Positions 10,585-22,035 of a DNA stretch of 64,000 nt are shown in pieces. A program made the translations under genes and the position numbers. Under the pieces are notes generated by a model. That model was not told the DNA's origin. It did not search any database and saw only the letters and a list, made by a program, of their open reading frames with translations. The stretch's first letter is position 1. Every line of letters begins with the position of its first letter. The DNA is from Notamacropus eugenii (Eukaryota > Chordata > Mammalia > Diprotodontia > Macropodidae), in the NCBI RefSeq assembly GCF_028372415.1, contig NC_092878.1, forward strand, positions 134,616,750-134,680,749. The letters are read 5' to 3'.

Positions 10585-12557
10585 TTTCTTTTTTCCTCAA
10601 TTTATTTATTTTTACTTTTCAGCATTCATTTCCACAAAATTTTGAGTTTCAAATTTTCTCCCCATTCTCCCCTCCCCCTGCCCCTAACACCTTGCATTCT
10701 GATTATCCCTTCCCCCAATCTGCCCTCCTTTCTATCACACCCCTCCCTTCCTTTATCTCTATCTTTTCTTATAGAGCAAGATAGATTTCTATATCCTATT
10801 ACCTGTATTTCTTATTTCTAAGTTGTATGCAAAAACAATTCTTGACATTTGTTCCTAAAACTTTCAGTTCCAACTTCTCTCCCTTCCTCCCTCTCTCCCT
10901 CCCCACCCATCCCCACTGAGAAGGCAATCAATTCAATATAGGCTATATATGTGTAGTTTTGCTAAAGACTTCCATAATAGTCATGTTGTGAAAGACTAAC
11001 TATATTTCCTTCCATTCTATCCTGCCTCTCATTTATTCTATTCTCTCTTTTGATCTTATCCCTCCCCAAAAGTGCTTACTTCTAATTACTCCCTCCTCCC
11101 ATTTGCCTTCCCTTCTATCATCCCACTACCCCAGTTATCCCCTTTTCCCCTACTTTCCTATAGTGTAAGATAGATTTTCATACCAAATTGAATGTGCATG
11201 TTATTTCCTCCTTAAGCCAAATGTGATGAGAGTGTTTCACTTTTCCCCTCATACCTCCCCCCTTTTCCCCTCCATTGAAAAAGCTTTTTCTTGTCTTTTT
11301 TTATGAGAGATAATTTACCCCATTGCATTACTCCCTTTTTCCTCCTCTCTCACCCCTTAATTTTATTTTTTTTTACATCTTATTCCTTCCTATTCAACTC
11401 ACCCTGTGCCCTCTGTCTACATATGTGTGTGTGTGTGTATAATCCCTCCAACTACCCAAATACTTAGAAAAGTTTCAAGAGTTACAAATATTATCTTTCT
11501 GTATAAGAATGTAAGCAGTTCTGCTTTAGTAAGTCGCTTATAATTTCTCTTTCCTGTTTACTTTTTCATGCTTGTCTTGATTCTTGTGTTTGAAAGTCAA
11601 ATTTTCTATTCAGCTCTGGTCTTTTCATCAAGAATGTTTGAAAGTACTCTATTTCATTGAATGACCATTTTTTTCCCTGAAATAGTATACTCAGTTTTGT
11701 TGAGTAGGTGATTCTTGGTTTTAATTCTAGTTCCTTTAACATCTGGAATATTATATTCTAAGCCCTTCTGTCTCTTAATGTAGAAGCTGTCACATCCTGT
11801 ATTATCCTGATTATGTTTCCACCATACTTGAATTGTCTTTTTCTGGCTGCTTGCAATATTTTTTCCTTGATCTGGGAACTCTGGAACTTGGCTACAATAT
11901 TCCTAGAAGTTTTTCTTTTTGGATCTCTTTCAGGAGGATATACTCTTGGAACCTCTAAGTTCTCAGTTCCTCCAAGATGGCAAAATCAAGGGAGAGGTGT
12001 TTGCTCCTCTCCTGATCTATAAGCAAGACTTTCCTTTCTAGAGCCTCCACCAGCTCCATCATGCCAGCCAGCACTCCTCCTCACCCCAGAATCGCCACTC
12101 AGGGCTGAGGTAGAGATCAACTGCTGAATTCCCCCAGAGTCTTTAGGCCAGGGCTCCAACAATGGAAGCTGTTGCTCTCTGGGCCTGGGGCTAGACCACT
12201 GTCTTCCCTTCTCACTCAAGTGAAAGAGCTTTCTCACTGACTTTTGAAACTGTCTTTGGCATTTGTGAATTGAAGAATCTGGGACCCACAGCTGCTGCCA
12301 GTAGCGACTTGAAGCTTGCTCCAGTCTTGTCCTTGCCTCTGCGTGGCCAAGGCTGGGCTGTTCTCATCTCTGCACCTGGTGTGATAGACCTTTCCTGTCA
12401 GCTTTCCAGGCTGCCTTTGGCTAGAAATCTCTTTTACTCTGTTGTTTTGTGGATTCTACTATTCTAGAATTTGTTTGGAGTCATTTTTACATGTATTTTG
12501 TGGACTTTGAGGGAGAGCTTCTAGAGATGTGTCCTTCTACTCTGCCATCTTGACTCC
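10585..12557 (-). mobile_element. HAL1 (half-L1, ORF1-only) retrotransposon, antisense, 5' end present
   Basis: Read on the minus strand the element starts with an L1-type 5' end ('gtcaagatggcagagtagaa') and a 5' leader of about 600 bases. It then encodes the C-terminal domain of L1 ORF1p at about 11940-11560: 'IKEKILQAARKRQFKYGGN' followed by motifs like 'LRDRRA' and 'LKPRITYSTKLSI', as in mammalian ORF1p. It carries no endonuclease or reverse transcriptase. A G-rich 3' region (purine blocks such as 'ggagggagagagggagga') follows and ends in an A-rich tail at 10585-10610. The ORF1 N-terminus, coiled coil and most of the RRM are absent. HAL1 elements were mobilised in trans by L1. The frame is broken, so this copy is inactive. 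Confidence 0.85.
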
Positions 12558-12574
12558 TTGATGATTACTGTTTT
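12558..12574. repeat. Target-site duplication, right copy (HAL1 insertion)
   Basis: Exact match to 10568-10584, next to the 5' end of the HAL1. Confidence 0.92.
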
Positions 12575-13335
12575 GTAATATAATTTGAAATCAGGAACTT
12601 CTAGACCTCTTTCCTTCATTTTTTTCATTAATTCCCTTGATATTCTGGGCCTTTTTATTCTCCCAGATAATTTTTTCCTAGTGTTATAAATAATTATTTG
12701 TTACTTTGATTGGTATGGCACTGAATAAGTAAATTAATTTAGGTAGAATTGTCATTATTATGTTGGCTCAGTCTTTTCACAAGTAATGATTTCTCCAGTT
12801 GTTTAGATCTGTCTTCTATGAGAAGTGTTTTGTAATTGTACTTATATAGTTTTTGGGTTTGTCTTGGTAGGCAGACATTCAAGTAATTTATAGTGTTCAC
12901 AGTTATTTTAAATAGAATTTCTTTTTCTTTTTCTTCCTGTTGGACTTGGTTGGTAATATATAGAAGTTGTGATGATTTTGTAGGTTTATTTTCTACCCTA
13001 GAACTTTGCTAAAATTTTTAATTCATCTAATTAGTTTTTCATTTGATTTTCTAGGGTTCTCTAAGTTTATTATCATATCATCTGCAAAAATAGATTTGTC
13101 TCCTCATTGCCTATTTTTATTCAACTTTTTCTTGTTATGCTATAGCTAGCATTTCTAATACAATGTTGAATTGTAGTGTAGCTAATGGACATCCTTGCTA
13201 AGCTCTTGATCTTACTAGGAAGTCTTTTAGCTTATCCTCATTCCAGATACTATTTGCTCTTAGAGATACATTTTATTTTAATAGAGGATCCATTCATTCA
13301 TATGATTTCCAATATTTTAATATGAACACTTATAT
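12575..13335 (-). mobile_element. L1 LINE, antisense, second part (ORF2 reverse transcriptase region)
   Basis: Continues the L1 from 10567. Landmarks on the plus strand are 'tttgaaatcaggaacttcta', 'ccttgatattctgggcc', 'gtttattatcatatcatctg' (the antisense of the FADDM catalytic motif region) and 'aatggacatccttgctaagc'. Together with 9060-10567 it makes about 2.3 kb of one L1. Confidence 0.85.
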
Positions 13336-13499
13336 GCTTTACTTTCCAGGAACTCTTAAATTTGTCTTCATTGATGTGCTGGTATTTCTCAACGTTTATG
13401 AGGCACAATACATTGTAGCCACATCATTTGTTACCATAACCTACAAAATAGTATTTTCAATATTCAGTCATTTTATAGAACTAGATATGTTTTCTGATG

Positions 13500-13748
13500 T
13501 CAGCTGCATTGCACAATGGATAGAGAGTTGGTCCCAGAGTCAGGAAGACCTGAGTTCAAATCTGGCCTCAGGTACTTACTAGCTGTATAACTCTGGGCAA
13601 GTCACTCAATGCTGTTTGTCTCAGTTTCCTTAGACAAATGAGTTGAAAAAGGAAATGACAAGCCACCCCAATGACTTTTTTTATTAAGACATCCCAAATG
13701 GAGTTATGTAGAGTCAGACACAATTGAAACAACTGAAAAATAACAGCG
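13500..13748 (+). mobile_element. Marsupial tRNA-derived SINE, sense, near full length
   Basis: It starts 'cagctgcattgcacaatgga' and carries the box-B-like 'gagttcaaatctggcctca'. The MIR/CORE-like 'ctgggcaagtcactcaat' and 'tgtctcagtttcctta' follow, and the tail is 'agagtcagacacaattgaaa' plus 'caactgaaaaataaca'. This is the commonest SINE type here. Confidence 0.88.
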
Positions 13749-14249
13749 AGTGTCTGTTGACTGTTAATAGGAAGCATACAAGTGTGGCTTAAATGATATA
13801 GTAGGAGGGACCTAAAACTACATGGTATCCTTATAAGCCAAGGTAGCAAGGAACCATCAAGGATCTAATGCACAAGGATGAGTGAAAGATGGAATATTCC
13901 AAAGTAGACACTACATACAAATTCCAGATAATCTATTTTTTTTAAAGTTTACTATTTTTGTTTAGAAGAGTAAAAATGAAAATAAGGAATTATTAATTAC
14001 ATTATGGATTCAAAATGGGAGAAAATTACTGAGTGATCCAAAAACAGATGAAAAAATGAAACAGTACAGCAAATGAGTGGTTGGCCAACTAGAAAGAGCT
14101 TGAGAGGATAGTTTTTTGTTTTGTTTTGTTTTGTTTTGTTTTGTAGCTGGTATAAAGGGATGGTCTTTGAGAAGAGGCTGCTTGCCAATTGAAAGCCTTA
14201 TGCGTAATCTAAGAGGCAAATAAGAACCACCAACTCCCTAGTTTGTATG
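13749..14249. other. Unassigned, with a (TTTTG)n tract
   Basis: A TTTTG pentanucleotide run lies at 14111-14143. The rest is unrecognised. Confidence 0.45.
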
Positions 14250-15245
14250 TTAAAAAATCATGACATCCCTAATTGATAAATGGTCAAAGGATATAAACAG
14301 GCAGTTTTCCAATAAAGAAATCAAAACAATTTTATAGTCATATGAAAAAATGCTCTAAATCACTATTCATTAGATAAATTCCAATTAAAGCAATCTTGAG
14401 ATATAATTTTCTGCCTCTCAAATTGGCTAAAATGATTGAAGGGGAAAGTGACAAATGTTGGAGGGGATGTGGAAAAGTTTAGACACAAATTTACTGTTGA
14501 TGGAACGGTGACCTGATCCATCCATTTTGGATAGTAATCTGGAATTACTCCCAAAGAGCTATAAAACTGCCTATATACCCTTTGACCTATCAATACCATT
14601 ACTAGGTCTGTTTCCAAAGATGATTAGACAAAAAGGAAAAGGACCTATAGGTTCTCAAATTTTTATAGCAATTCTCTTTGTGGTGGCAAAGAAGTGGAAA
14701 CTGTAGAAGTGTTCATCAATTGGGGAATGGTTGAATGAGTTGTGGTATATGATTATGATGGAATAATGCGGTGCTGTAAGAAATGATGAGTTAGATGACC
14801 TTAGAAAAACATGGAAAACCTTGCCCAAAATAATGAAGAGAAAAATGAGCAGAAACAAAAGAACATTGTATCCAGTCATAGCAATGTAGTTTTTAAATCA
14901 GCTTTGAACAAATAAGTCATTTTGACTATTATAAATGTACGAATTGAAAACAAAGGCTATATGAGGAAAAATGCTATCTGCATCCAGAGAAAGAACTAAT
15001 AAGAAGAACTATATATAGAATAATTTTACATATACACACATCTATTTCTGTGTAATGGTAGCCATTTCTAGGATGGAGGGAGGGAAGAAAAAAGGGGAAA
15101 AATTTACATTACTATTATACAATAAAAAGGAATAGCTAGTTATATACAATAGATTTGCAGTTTACGTGCAATTAACTTTTTTATTATACTATGCTATGGA
15201 AATGCTTGTCTTATTCCATAAATGAAAAATACAATAAATATGATA
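14250..15245 (+). mobile_element. L1 LINE, sense, 5'-truncated
   Basis: Contains the marsupial L1 ORF2 3' end: 'ttgataaatggtcaaaggat', 'catatgaaaaaatgctctaa', 'gatgtggaaaagtttagaca', 'gacctatcaataccattact' and 'tcaattggggaatggttgaa'. The 3' untranslated region follows ('gagaaagaactaataagaag', 'tggtagccatttctaggatg') and the A-rich end 'aaatgaaaaatacaataaa'. Several frame breaks. Confidence 0.88.
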
Positions 15246-15809
15246 TGGTTCTGAAAAAATAAGGAATCATGGCATACTGTTAATCAGATATTAAGAATTC
15301 TGAGGTACATAATTCCACATGGAAATTATTTTGGCTGGTAAGAAAGATCCATCTACTTAGCTGGTTTTGCTTTGTTGTTTAGGTTATCATTCTGTGATTA
15401 CGCAGAACATTTTCCACACCTTAACAATTAGATGGGACTCTTAAAGTAAATTTACTATTTAGTGTGGTTTCTTCAGGGTTTCTAGGACATCAGGTCAACT
15501 TTTTTCCTATGTAGCTGAAGTCAATATAACTCTCAGTAATGTTATGGGGTTGGGACCCACAGTTTAAGAAGGGCGGAAGGGGTCTCCAATGGCAAATGTT
15601 TAAGACGCCCTGGTCTAGACTTACGCCACAATAAGGCAAGTAATCGATTTCTGTTCAAAAGAGAAACAACTATGATATAGTCCCCATAGTGTGCTCCAGA
15701 TAAATTGCTAGTCAAAAGCATTCTAATTATGCAACATCCTTGGGTTTATATAAGCTTCTATACTCATAAAGTGTGCAATAAAAGAACATGTAGCCATGGG
15801 GAGTGAACT
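15246..15809. other. Unassigned, with a possible hAT terminus
   Basis: At 15546-15576 'ggggttgggacccacagttt' resembles the terminal part of SPIN-like hAT elements ('gggtcgcgacccacaggttg'). No partner end was found, so this is weak. Confidence 0.25.
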
Positions 15810-15930
15810 TGTGATTTCGTCAATATAAGAAATGCCAGGATGAGAAAATTCACTGTACCATTGCAGATCAGTACCTTCTTTGCAATTTATAAGAGCAGCA
15901 CAGAAGGGGCTGCTCCATGTGTGAGGTATC
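15810..15930. mobile_element. MIR-type marsupial SINE fragment
   Basis: The words 'gtgatttcgtcaatataaga', 'ccattgcagatcagtacctt' and 'ctttgcaatttata' match a SINE head that also occurs at 62370-62510 ('ctctgcaatttatagtctga'). Only the head is present. I did not settle its strand. Confidence 0.5.
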
Positions 15931-16184
15931 TCCAGTTCAGATACTGGGAACCTCTACTACCAAGCTATATTTACTGACAGGAACACAAATTCATTTCTTT
16001 TCTTCCCCACTGTTTAATAGACAATAAATTGATGTGGCTTAGCAGCATCACAGGACCCTGGTGGGCAAGAGTCCCATAAAAACTTTTCTTCCCTGCCCTC
16101 TCTATATGTAGCATCCACTTACCTCCACTTCTAATTCTTGTGATTCAGCAGCTCTGGTTTTCAAGGTGAAAACTCCTTTCTCCT

Positions 16185-16312
16185 CTTCTCCCACTCTTAT
16201 TCCCATTTCAGCCCTCCTTCACTCAAATCAAAGCCAACAGCAAGTCATGTCATCATCTCCCCTTGTCATGGCCCTTTTCCAAAACAAAGAACAAACACAA
16301 CAATTCTCCTTA
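16185..16312 (+). mobile_element. SINE tail fragment
   Basis: The order 'cactcaaatcaaagccaaca', 'gcaagtcatgtcatcatctc', 'cttgtcatggcccttttcca' and 'aacaaagaacaaacacaaca' matches the 3' tail of a marsupial SINE that ends 'gaacaaaggacaaacacaac'. Confidence 0.55.
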
Positions 16313-16930
16313 ACCTCTCAGGCCTCCCAAATCTATCTAAAATCTCTTCCTTCTATTCTGAAACATTTTCAGACCTCCACCTTTAAAATCCCTTACTCCC
16401 TTAAACTGACCCTCATATATTTATCCTTCCATATTTTATTTATTTTCCATAGTTTCACCACGTAAAGTTTTAGAAAAAAAGGGTGTACACAAGTTTCCTT
16501 TGTTTACTCACCTTCATAATCTGATCCCATCACTTTGCTGAGTTTTCTCTAGGATTACCAAAGATCTGTTTTATTGTTACTGAGATCCTTGCTTGAGGAT
16601 CCACTTACAGTTTTTAACACTATTGAGCTCCCCCTTTCCTCCTCTGGCTTTTATGACACTGACATCTTCTAATTCTCTGTCCCTTAATCACAGTGGTTCC
16701 TTAAGACTTGTCCTAGGCCCTCTCATTTCTCTTCACCCTGTCTCTTGGTAATCTCTTCAGCTCTCAGGGGTTCCATATTTTATTCCAAGAAGATGAATCC
16801 ATTAGCTAGATTCCAGTTTTTGACTGTATCCCAAGCTCTAGTCCTGTATTAACACCTGGCTGATGAACATGTCTAATGCAGAAATCATTACCTTCTCCCT
16901 AAACTTGACCAGCATCTTTACATTCTTCTT
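16313..16930 (+). mobile_element. L2 LINE, sense, first part (ORF2 reverse transcriptase region)
   Basis: Near 16700-16790 the text 'gacttgtcctaggccctctc' and 'tctcttggtaatctcttcag' encodes a decayed form of the L2 motif SVLGPLLFSLYTLSLGDLIS. The later 'catgtctaatgcagaaatca' matches the stretch encoding MSKTELI. The element is interrupted by a probable LTR and resumes near 17700. Confidence 0.65.
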
Positions 16931-17690
16931 TGTGTGGCAAGGACCGACATCCTTCTAGCCAAGAAGATTAATGACTGACAGAGTGCTTGGACTCCAATTA
17001 TAAAATCACATTTCTTTTTAAAAGTCACATTTCTCTCTAGCCTCAAAACACTATCCCAGGAAGTTTCTCCAAAGCCTAAGGACACAGCCTGCCCTATCCA
17101 GAACCATTATCACTCTCCTGATACAGCAGCCAGCTGCAGCAACAGAACTTATTTGTCTCAACCAGCTGTGTACTGGGTCATAACAATGTTTACTACTCAC
17201 TGACCAATGATATATATCCTAGATTTAGACATACGTATACTCCTGGCATTTATCTTGTCTTACAAGACATTGATGAGAGCAGACTGGTATTCCTTAATCA
17301 ATCCTGACTGCTGGTTGACTTAGTCACATTTCAGGCCTAAAACCATACCTCCAGGTAGCCTCCCCTTGGCCTATTTCCTGATGAGCTCTGAGTTAAATAC
17401 CTGTGCAGAAGATACTAAAAGTGTATGTTCTTTTAAGAACTGACCACTCCTTAACCAGTCCCTATTCCCACCCCAAAATACCTAGTTAGATTATTTGGCA
17501 CATGTTTCCTATAGAATATTCTATGTAATCATTACCTGTACCTCTCTAAGGTTGCAGGTTCCCCACGAACTCTTGCCCACTGAAAGTCAGAAGAAATCTT
17601 TACCTTGACCTCAACAATACTTCAGTCCCAGAATTCCAGGCAACCTGCTCCTGGTACCCTGGTATTTGTGGGGGGGGGGGGGTCTCACCC
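16930..17690 (+). mobile_element. Probable solo LTR of an endogenous retrovirus (ERV1/gamma-like)
   Basis: A block of about 750 bases interrupts the L2. It begins with TGTG near 16930. Its last part has features of a retroviral R-U5 region: 'gaactcttgcccactga', 'aaatctttaccttgacctca' and 'caggcaacctgctcctggta', then TTTG and a G run, as if a few bases of primer-binding site remained. No internal coding region is present, so this fits a solo LTR. Family and exact ends are uncertain and I could not find a clean target duplication. It is a fossil of moderate age, younger than the L2 it entered. Confidence 0.5.
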
Positions 17691-17699
17691 CACCCCTTC

Positions 17700-18390
17700 C
17701 AGCCCTCATCATGACCTGTGAGTGATGTACTTTTTTACTAATTTTCACCCTTACCCTGCCCTATCCAATTATTGGACAAGTCTAATGCATTCTTTCTCTA
17801 CCAAATCTGTCTTATTTTTCCTCTTCTAAACATTAACAGATAGTACTCTCAATTCAGGAAAGGTCATCACCTTTCACCTGGACTATTACAGCTATATATT
17901 AATTAGTATTTATTTTTCCAGTTTCTCTCCTGTCTGATTTATCCTTCTCAGAGCTACTAAAATCATTTTCCTGAAGCATAAATCTGACTATTTTCCTCCT
18001 CTGCTCAAGAATCATCAATAACTCCTCATTGTCTTGAGGCTAAAACACAAAACACTGACACTTGGCGTTTTAAAGCCTTTCCCAATTTGCTTCCAGCCTT
18101 ATGGACTTCTTTCACATTATTCTATATTCTCTTTCAAATTAACTTCCTTACTGTGCCCCAGACTCAGCAATCCATTGTCTATCTCTGTTTGCACAGGGTA
18201 TGTGCCCTTTAGATTCCTTTGGGACTTCACTCAGGTGCCGTCTAAGACTCAGGAAGTCTTTCTTATTGCCTACTTTTTATTCCCTCCCAACTCAAAATGT
18301 CTTGTACTCAATATATTTTGGTAGAATGTAAGTTTCTGGAGAGCAGGAACTATTTCTTTTTTTGCCTTTTTCTTTCCAATGCCTTGCTTA
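17700..18390 (+). mobile_element. L2 LINE, sense, second part (C-terminus and 3' end)
   Basis: Landmarks in order are 'caaatctgtcttatttttcc', 'cacctggactattacagc', 'tcctgaagcataaatctgac', 'ctgctcaagaatcatcaata', 'ttaaagcctttcccaatttg', 'tttgcacagggtatgtgccc' and 'gtaagtttctggagagcagg'. This is the order in L2 3' regions and continues the element from 16930. Confidence 0.65.
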
Positions 18391-18414
18391 GTCTCATATG
18401 CATAGGATGAAAGC

Positions 18415-18540
18415 ATGAGATATATGTATATATATATATGTATATATGTATATGTATATGTATATAGAAGTATATATACTTATATATACCTAAATATGTG
18501 TATATGCACACACACACACTTATATATATATATGAAACAC
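18415..18540. repeat. AT-rich simple repeat with a short (CA)n
   Basis: TATATG/TATAC alternation with CACACACACAC at 18510-18520. Confidence 0.85.
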
Positions 18541-19559
18541 ACATATAGAGTTGTTGAGTTGAAATGTTAATTTGGTTCTCACTTTATTAATTTGTTGTTT
18601 TACTAATTGTTATTTTTCAACTTCATATTTAAACTGAAAAGCTGGGAAGGTCATGAGTTTCACCTATTTGAGCTTAAGTGTCATTTAGGAAGTTGTCTTG
18701 TACTGTCTGGTTCATCCCTTGGGCTGAGCCCTGGCAAGATCAAAGGCAGCTTAGCTGTCAACTGTTTGTTTTCCAGATTTCCTTGTGTCTGTGAAAGGAA
18801 TAACACAGTCTATGAGCAGGCTACTGGTAGGTATCCCTTCAAGGTGAATTTGAGCTGAATTGTATTGTTACCAGAGAATACAGGTTAAGGTCAGAAGGCC
18901 AAATGAAAGTCTGGAATTCACCCTAAAATTACCATAGCAGTGTCCAGTACTAGCTTAGCAAAAACAAAAACAGAAAATGTGTATCAGGATGTCCATACAG
19001 AAAAGATGAACGTGAGGGTGGTGACAGTACTCACTTAAGCTGAGCAGGCTTCTGCATCCTGAGGGCAGAGACTAGTTTAAAACCAACAGAGGAAGCCAGG
19101 AGATAAGTCAGGTCAAAGGCAGCATTTCTGCGGAGTGTCAGACAGGCAGGACTTCATTCCAGTCATTCAAAGTGCTGAGGTATCTGTTGCCTTTTAAAGG
19201 CAGGGAATACAGAATTCTCTCTGCCCCTTCTTCCAGCCTGATGGCACTTGTCTGGTTAACTGGTTCGATATATTTCCTTATGTCTTCTGAATGAGCGGTC
19301 AAAATGGCAGAGCTGACCTTAGAGTAGAGTCAGGTGATACTAGTTCAGAGCTTTCAATGCTAAATCACTTATGCAATTTCAAATATGCTTTCCCTCAACT
19401 TCTCTCAGCCCTTTTTTTGATTTGTTTGCTTGTTTGTTTTGGGGTTGTTTTTGTTTTTTCCCCCAAATCTCACTTTGAATTCCTGTCCCCTACGGTTTAC
19501 TCTCAGCAACTTTCTCACTCTCACTTGACACTCCAGAATCTCATAATGTAATCGGGGAG
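18541..19559. other. Unassigned intergenic sequence
   Basis: No repeat recognised. A pyrimidine-CAG site (ends near 18777) and a CTG/GTAGGT site (near 18828) flank about 50 bases. These look like splice signals, but the enclosed piece has no recognisable coding content. Confidence 0.35.
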
Positions 19560-19599
19560 GTATGGAGGAAGAAGAGATAACATGCACACAATGGTGGAC

Positions 19600-20065
19600 A
19601 AACAGGAAAAGTTAGAGATGATTCACTAAAACGGCACTAAGATTAAAGAGGACTGAGAAAGGCTTCTGGCGAAAGGTGGGAGTTTTTAATGAGCTTTGAG
19701 TGAAGTTAGAAACTAGAAATGAGAAGGGCTTTACAGGAATAAAGGGCAGTTAGTGAAAACACTTGAGTGCCAGAAACAGTAAAGAAGCAGGGGCTGGGTC
19801 ATTGGATTTCAGAGTCCATGGAGGGGAATGATATTTAAGAAGACTGGAAAGCTGGGACACAGCCTAGTTATGAAAAGCTTTAAAAGCCAAACAGATGTGA
19901 TATTTGATTCTGGGGATAATAGGGAGTCATGGGAGTTTGTTGAACTGAGGAAGGGGTAGAGATGTCGTCTGATTTTCATCTTAGGAAGGTCACTTTTACA
20001 GCAGAGTGGAGGATAGGTGGGTGTTGGGAGATACTTTAGGCAGGGAAAAACACTGAGATTTATGA
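19600..20065 (-). mobile_element. L2 LINE fragment, antisense
   Basis: The landmarks 'agaagcaggggctgggtcat', 'gttatgaaaagctttaaaag', 'aatagggagtcatgggagtt' and 'ttttacagcagagtggagga' are the antisense L2 3' half, as in 22460-24230. Confidence 0.65.
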
Positions 20066-20440
20066 TCTAGGGTTGACAACAGTTTCTACCCTTTTGCATC
20101 CCCCAAAAAACATTTTTTTAACTTCCTTCTGACTTTTCTCGGTTGATTCCTCCTAGTTTCTCCTATCCCAGGGCCATTTAATTTACTCTGCTAGTGAAAA
20201 GCCATAATTATTTCCTAAATTCAGTGCTATGAGTGGGTCTCTCAGCTTCCTTATAAATATTCAGTGATGCCTTTCATGACTGGTGTATTTTCATTTGTTT
20301 CATTCTCTTCTTTCCTCACTCAACACTCCCCACATCCACACTGTTCACATTGGATATTGTTTGGTGTTGGACTGCAATGCCATTGTTGGACTAAATTTGG
20401 AGTGAATTTCTTCTCCAATATAAACTAGCACCTTTTCCTA
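20066..20440. other. Unassigned intergenic sequence
   Basis: No gene or repeat recognised. Confidence 0.35.
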
Positions 20441-20444
20441 CATG

Positions 20445-20575
20445 TGCATGGGACTCTGAGAGGTGAAATGACTGATCCGTGGTCACAACCAATGCGTACC
20501 AGAAGTAGAACTGGTATTCTCCTCTTTCAGATAGTAGTGGCAAGTTTCTAGCAATCACACTATATTACATTTGCT
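20445..20575 (-). mobile_element. MIR-type SINE fragment, antisense
   Basis: 'gaggtgaaatgactgatccg', 'tggtcacaaccaatgcgtac' and 'cagaagtagaactggtattc' follow the antisense MIR order (gaggttaagtgacttgccca, aggtcacacagctagtaag, gattcgaacccagg). Confidence 0.45.
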
Positions 20576-20989
20576 CCAATATTTATGTACATTTTTTCCC
20601 TTCACCGCTATGCTAACTGAGAAGTTCTTGAGTCCTTTCTCCTTTTCTCTCTAAATGTTGGACACCAAAGAGGTTGAACAGAGGACAGCTGCCTAACCAT
20701 ACCTTCTCTAAACTGAGACTCACTCATGCTTAACTCCTAATTCTAGTTCTTATACTGACTTTTGGTAAAGCCATGAGGAATTTACTTAATTCCTGTTAAA
20801 TGCTTCATTTCACTTTTGGTAATATGGAAACAATAATGAAAAAATAAATCATTATCTACCTCACAGTGGGCTAGGGATAAAGGGGCAGGACTGAAAGCAT
20901 AGATGAGGTCAGTTGTTGTTTGATGGACCCCCTTTTCCCCCTGATGGTAGGGGATTAAAAGCATCAAAGGTTTAGAACCAGAAACTGAA
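20576..20989. other. Unassigned intergenic sequence
   Basis: No gene or repeat recognised. Confidence 0.35.
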
Positions 20990-21325
20990 TGCAAACCTCC
21001 TGAGCATTAGTCAGCCCAGATAGGTTAAGTGACCAACTAAGTTCATAAGAATCTAGGGAAGGATTTGGAATTTGGCCATTGGAACAAATTGTTCTCATTC
21101 CCCAGGAAGTTTTCACATGCTTAGGGTAGACATCCTCCTAACTGACCAATGAGCTTGAGGCCTTCTTGTTACCTTCAGCCTGGTTAAACCCATATGTCAC
21201 AAGGGTTTATAGTGGGGTGTGTTTGCAACGCATGCTACAACTTCTTGGAACCACAGGCGGACTCCAAAGGTTGGTGAGCAGCCCTGAAAATGACTCAGTA
21301 AGCCCTCACACCAAAAGTGCTAGTT
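20990..21325 (+). repeat. RTE-associated non-coding repeat
   Basis: It holds 'gccattggaacaaattgttc', 'aagttttcacatgcttaggg', 'gtagacatcctcctaactga' and 'gttaaacccatatgtcacaa'. The first part matches the module within RTE copy 2 at 4690-4730. I take it as a 3' or untranslated piece of the same RTE family, without proof. Confidence 0.45.
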
Positions 21326-21344
21326 TTCCCTGAAACATCCCACA

Positions 21345-21465
21345 TAGTCTGGAAATTAAAGTATGAGGAAGCTAAATGACTGCTCAAGGACATATAAATA
21401 GTAAATATTAGGGCTAAGATCAAGTTTAAACTCCTATTTCCATGGTAGTTGAAAGAACCTCTGAC
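21345..21465 (-). mobile_element. MIR-type SINE fragment, antisense
   Basis: 'gaggaagctaaatgactgct', 'caaggacatataaatagtaa' and 'gatcaagtttaaactcctat' keep the antisense MIR order, much diverged. Confidence 0.4.
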
Positions 21466-22035
21466 AAGTTAAAACCCTTCATGAAATAGCACCAGAGAAA
21501 TTTAATACTGAGAGCACACTCAATACCCCCACTCTCACCCACTTATGCGTGCCTAGAACAATCACAAAAGACTCACAGGCCTATAGGTCTGATCCAAGGG
21601 ATTTTATCACCTCTGTTCAGCAAGAAATATAATGCTCAACCAGAAAAAAAAAAAGAGAGAGAGAAAAAGAGAATGGGAACAGCGCAAGGAAATTAGGTGA
21701 ACTGAAAATTGCTAAATCTAAAAGTAGGGACCTCCACTGCTCTGGTAGAATTGCCTTGAAAACTACTCAATCCCTTCACCTGGAAAGAAACAGAACATAT
21801 GGATAGTTGCAGATGAAAGAAGAGCAGAGGGATCTGTGTTAAATCTAAAAAATGTGGCACCTGAAACCAAACTGGAGCCCTCCAGAGGTTACTCAATGCA
21901 GGGACTCAACATGGTGAATTTATATCCTGCAGCTCAAGAAGCTGCACCACACCAGGGATGATGCCAAAGAGCTTCATCTCTGCAATGGAAGAAAAGGAAG
22001 AAAGCTAAGGAAGCAACTGGAACAATCAATCAGTA
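21466..22035. other. Unassigned intergenic sequence
   Basis: Contains a short AG-rich stretch at 21643-21672. No gene or repeat recognised. Confidence 0.35.

Noticed and set aside
11986-12467. Frames of 65-83 codons at 12 kb
   Set aside because: They lie in the 5' leader of the HAL1 element and lack coding similarity.
18764-18835. Possible 50-base exon with good splice-like borders
   Set aside because: No coding similarity, no further exons nearby, and such sites occur often by chance.
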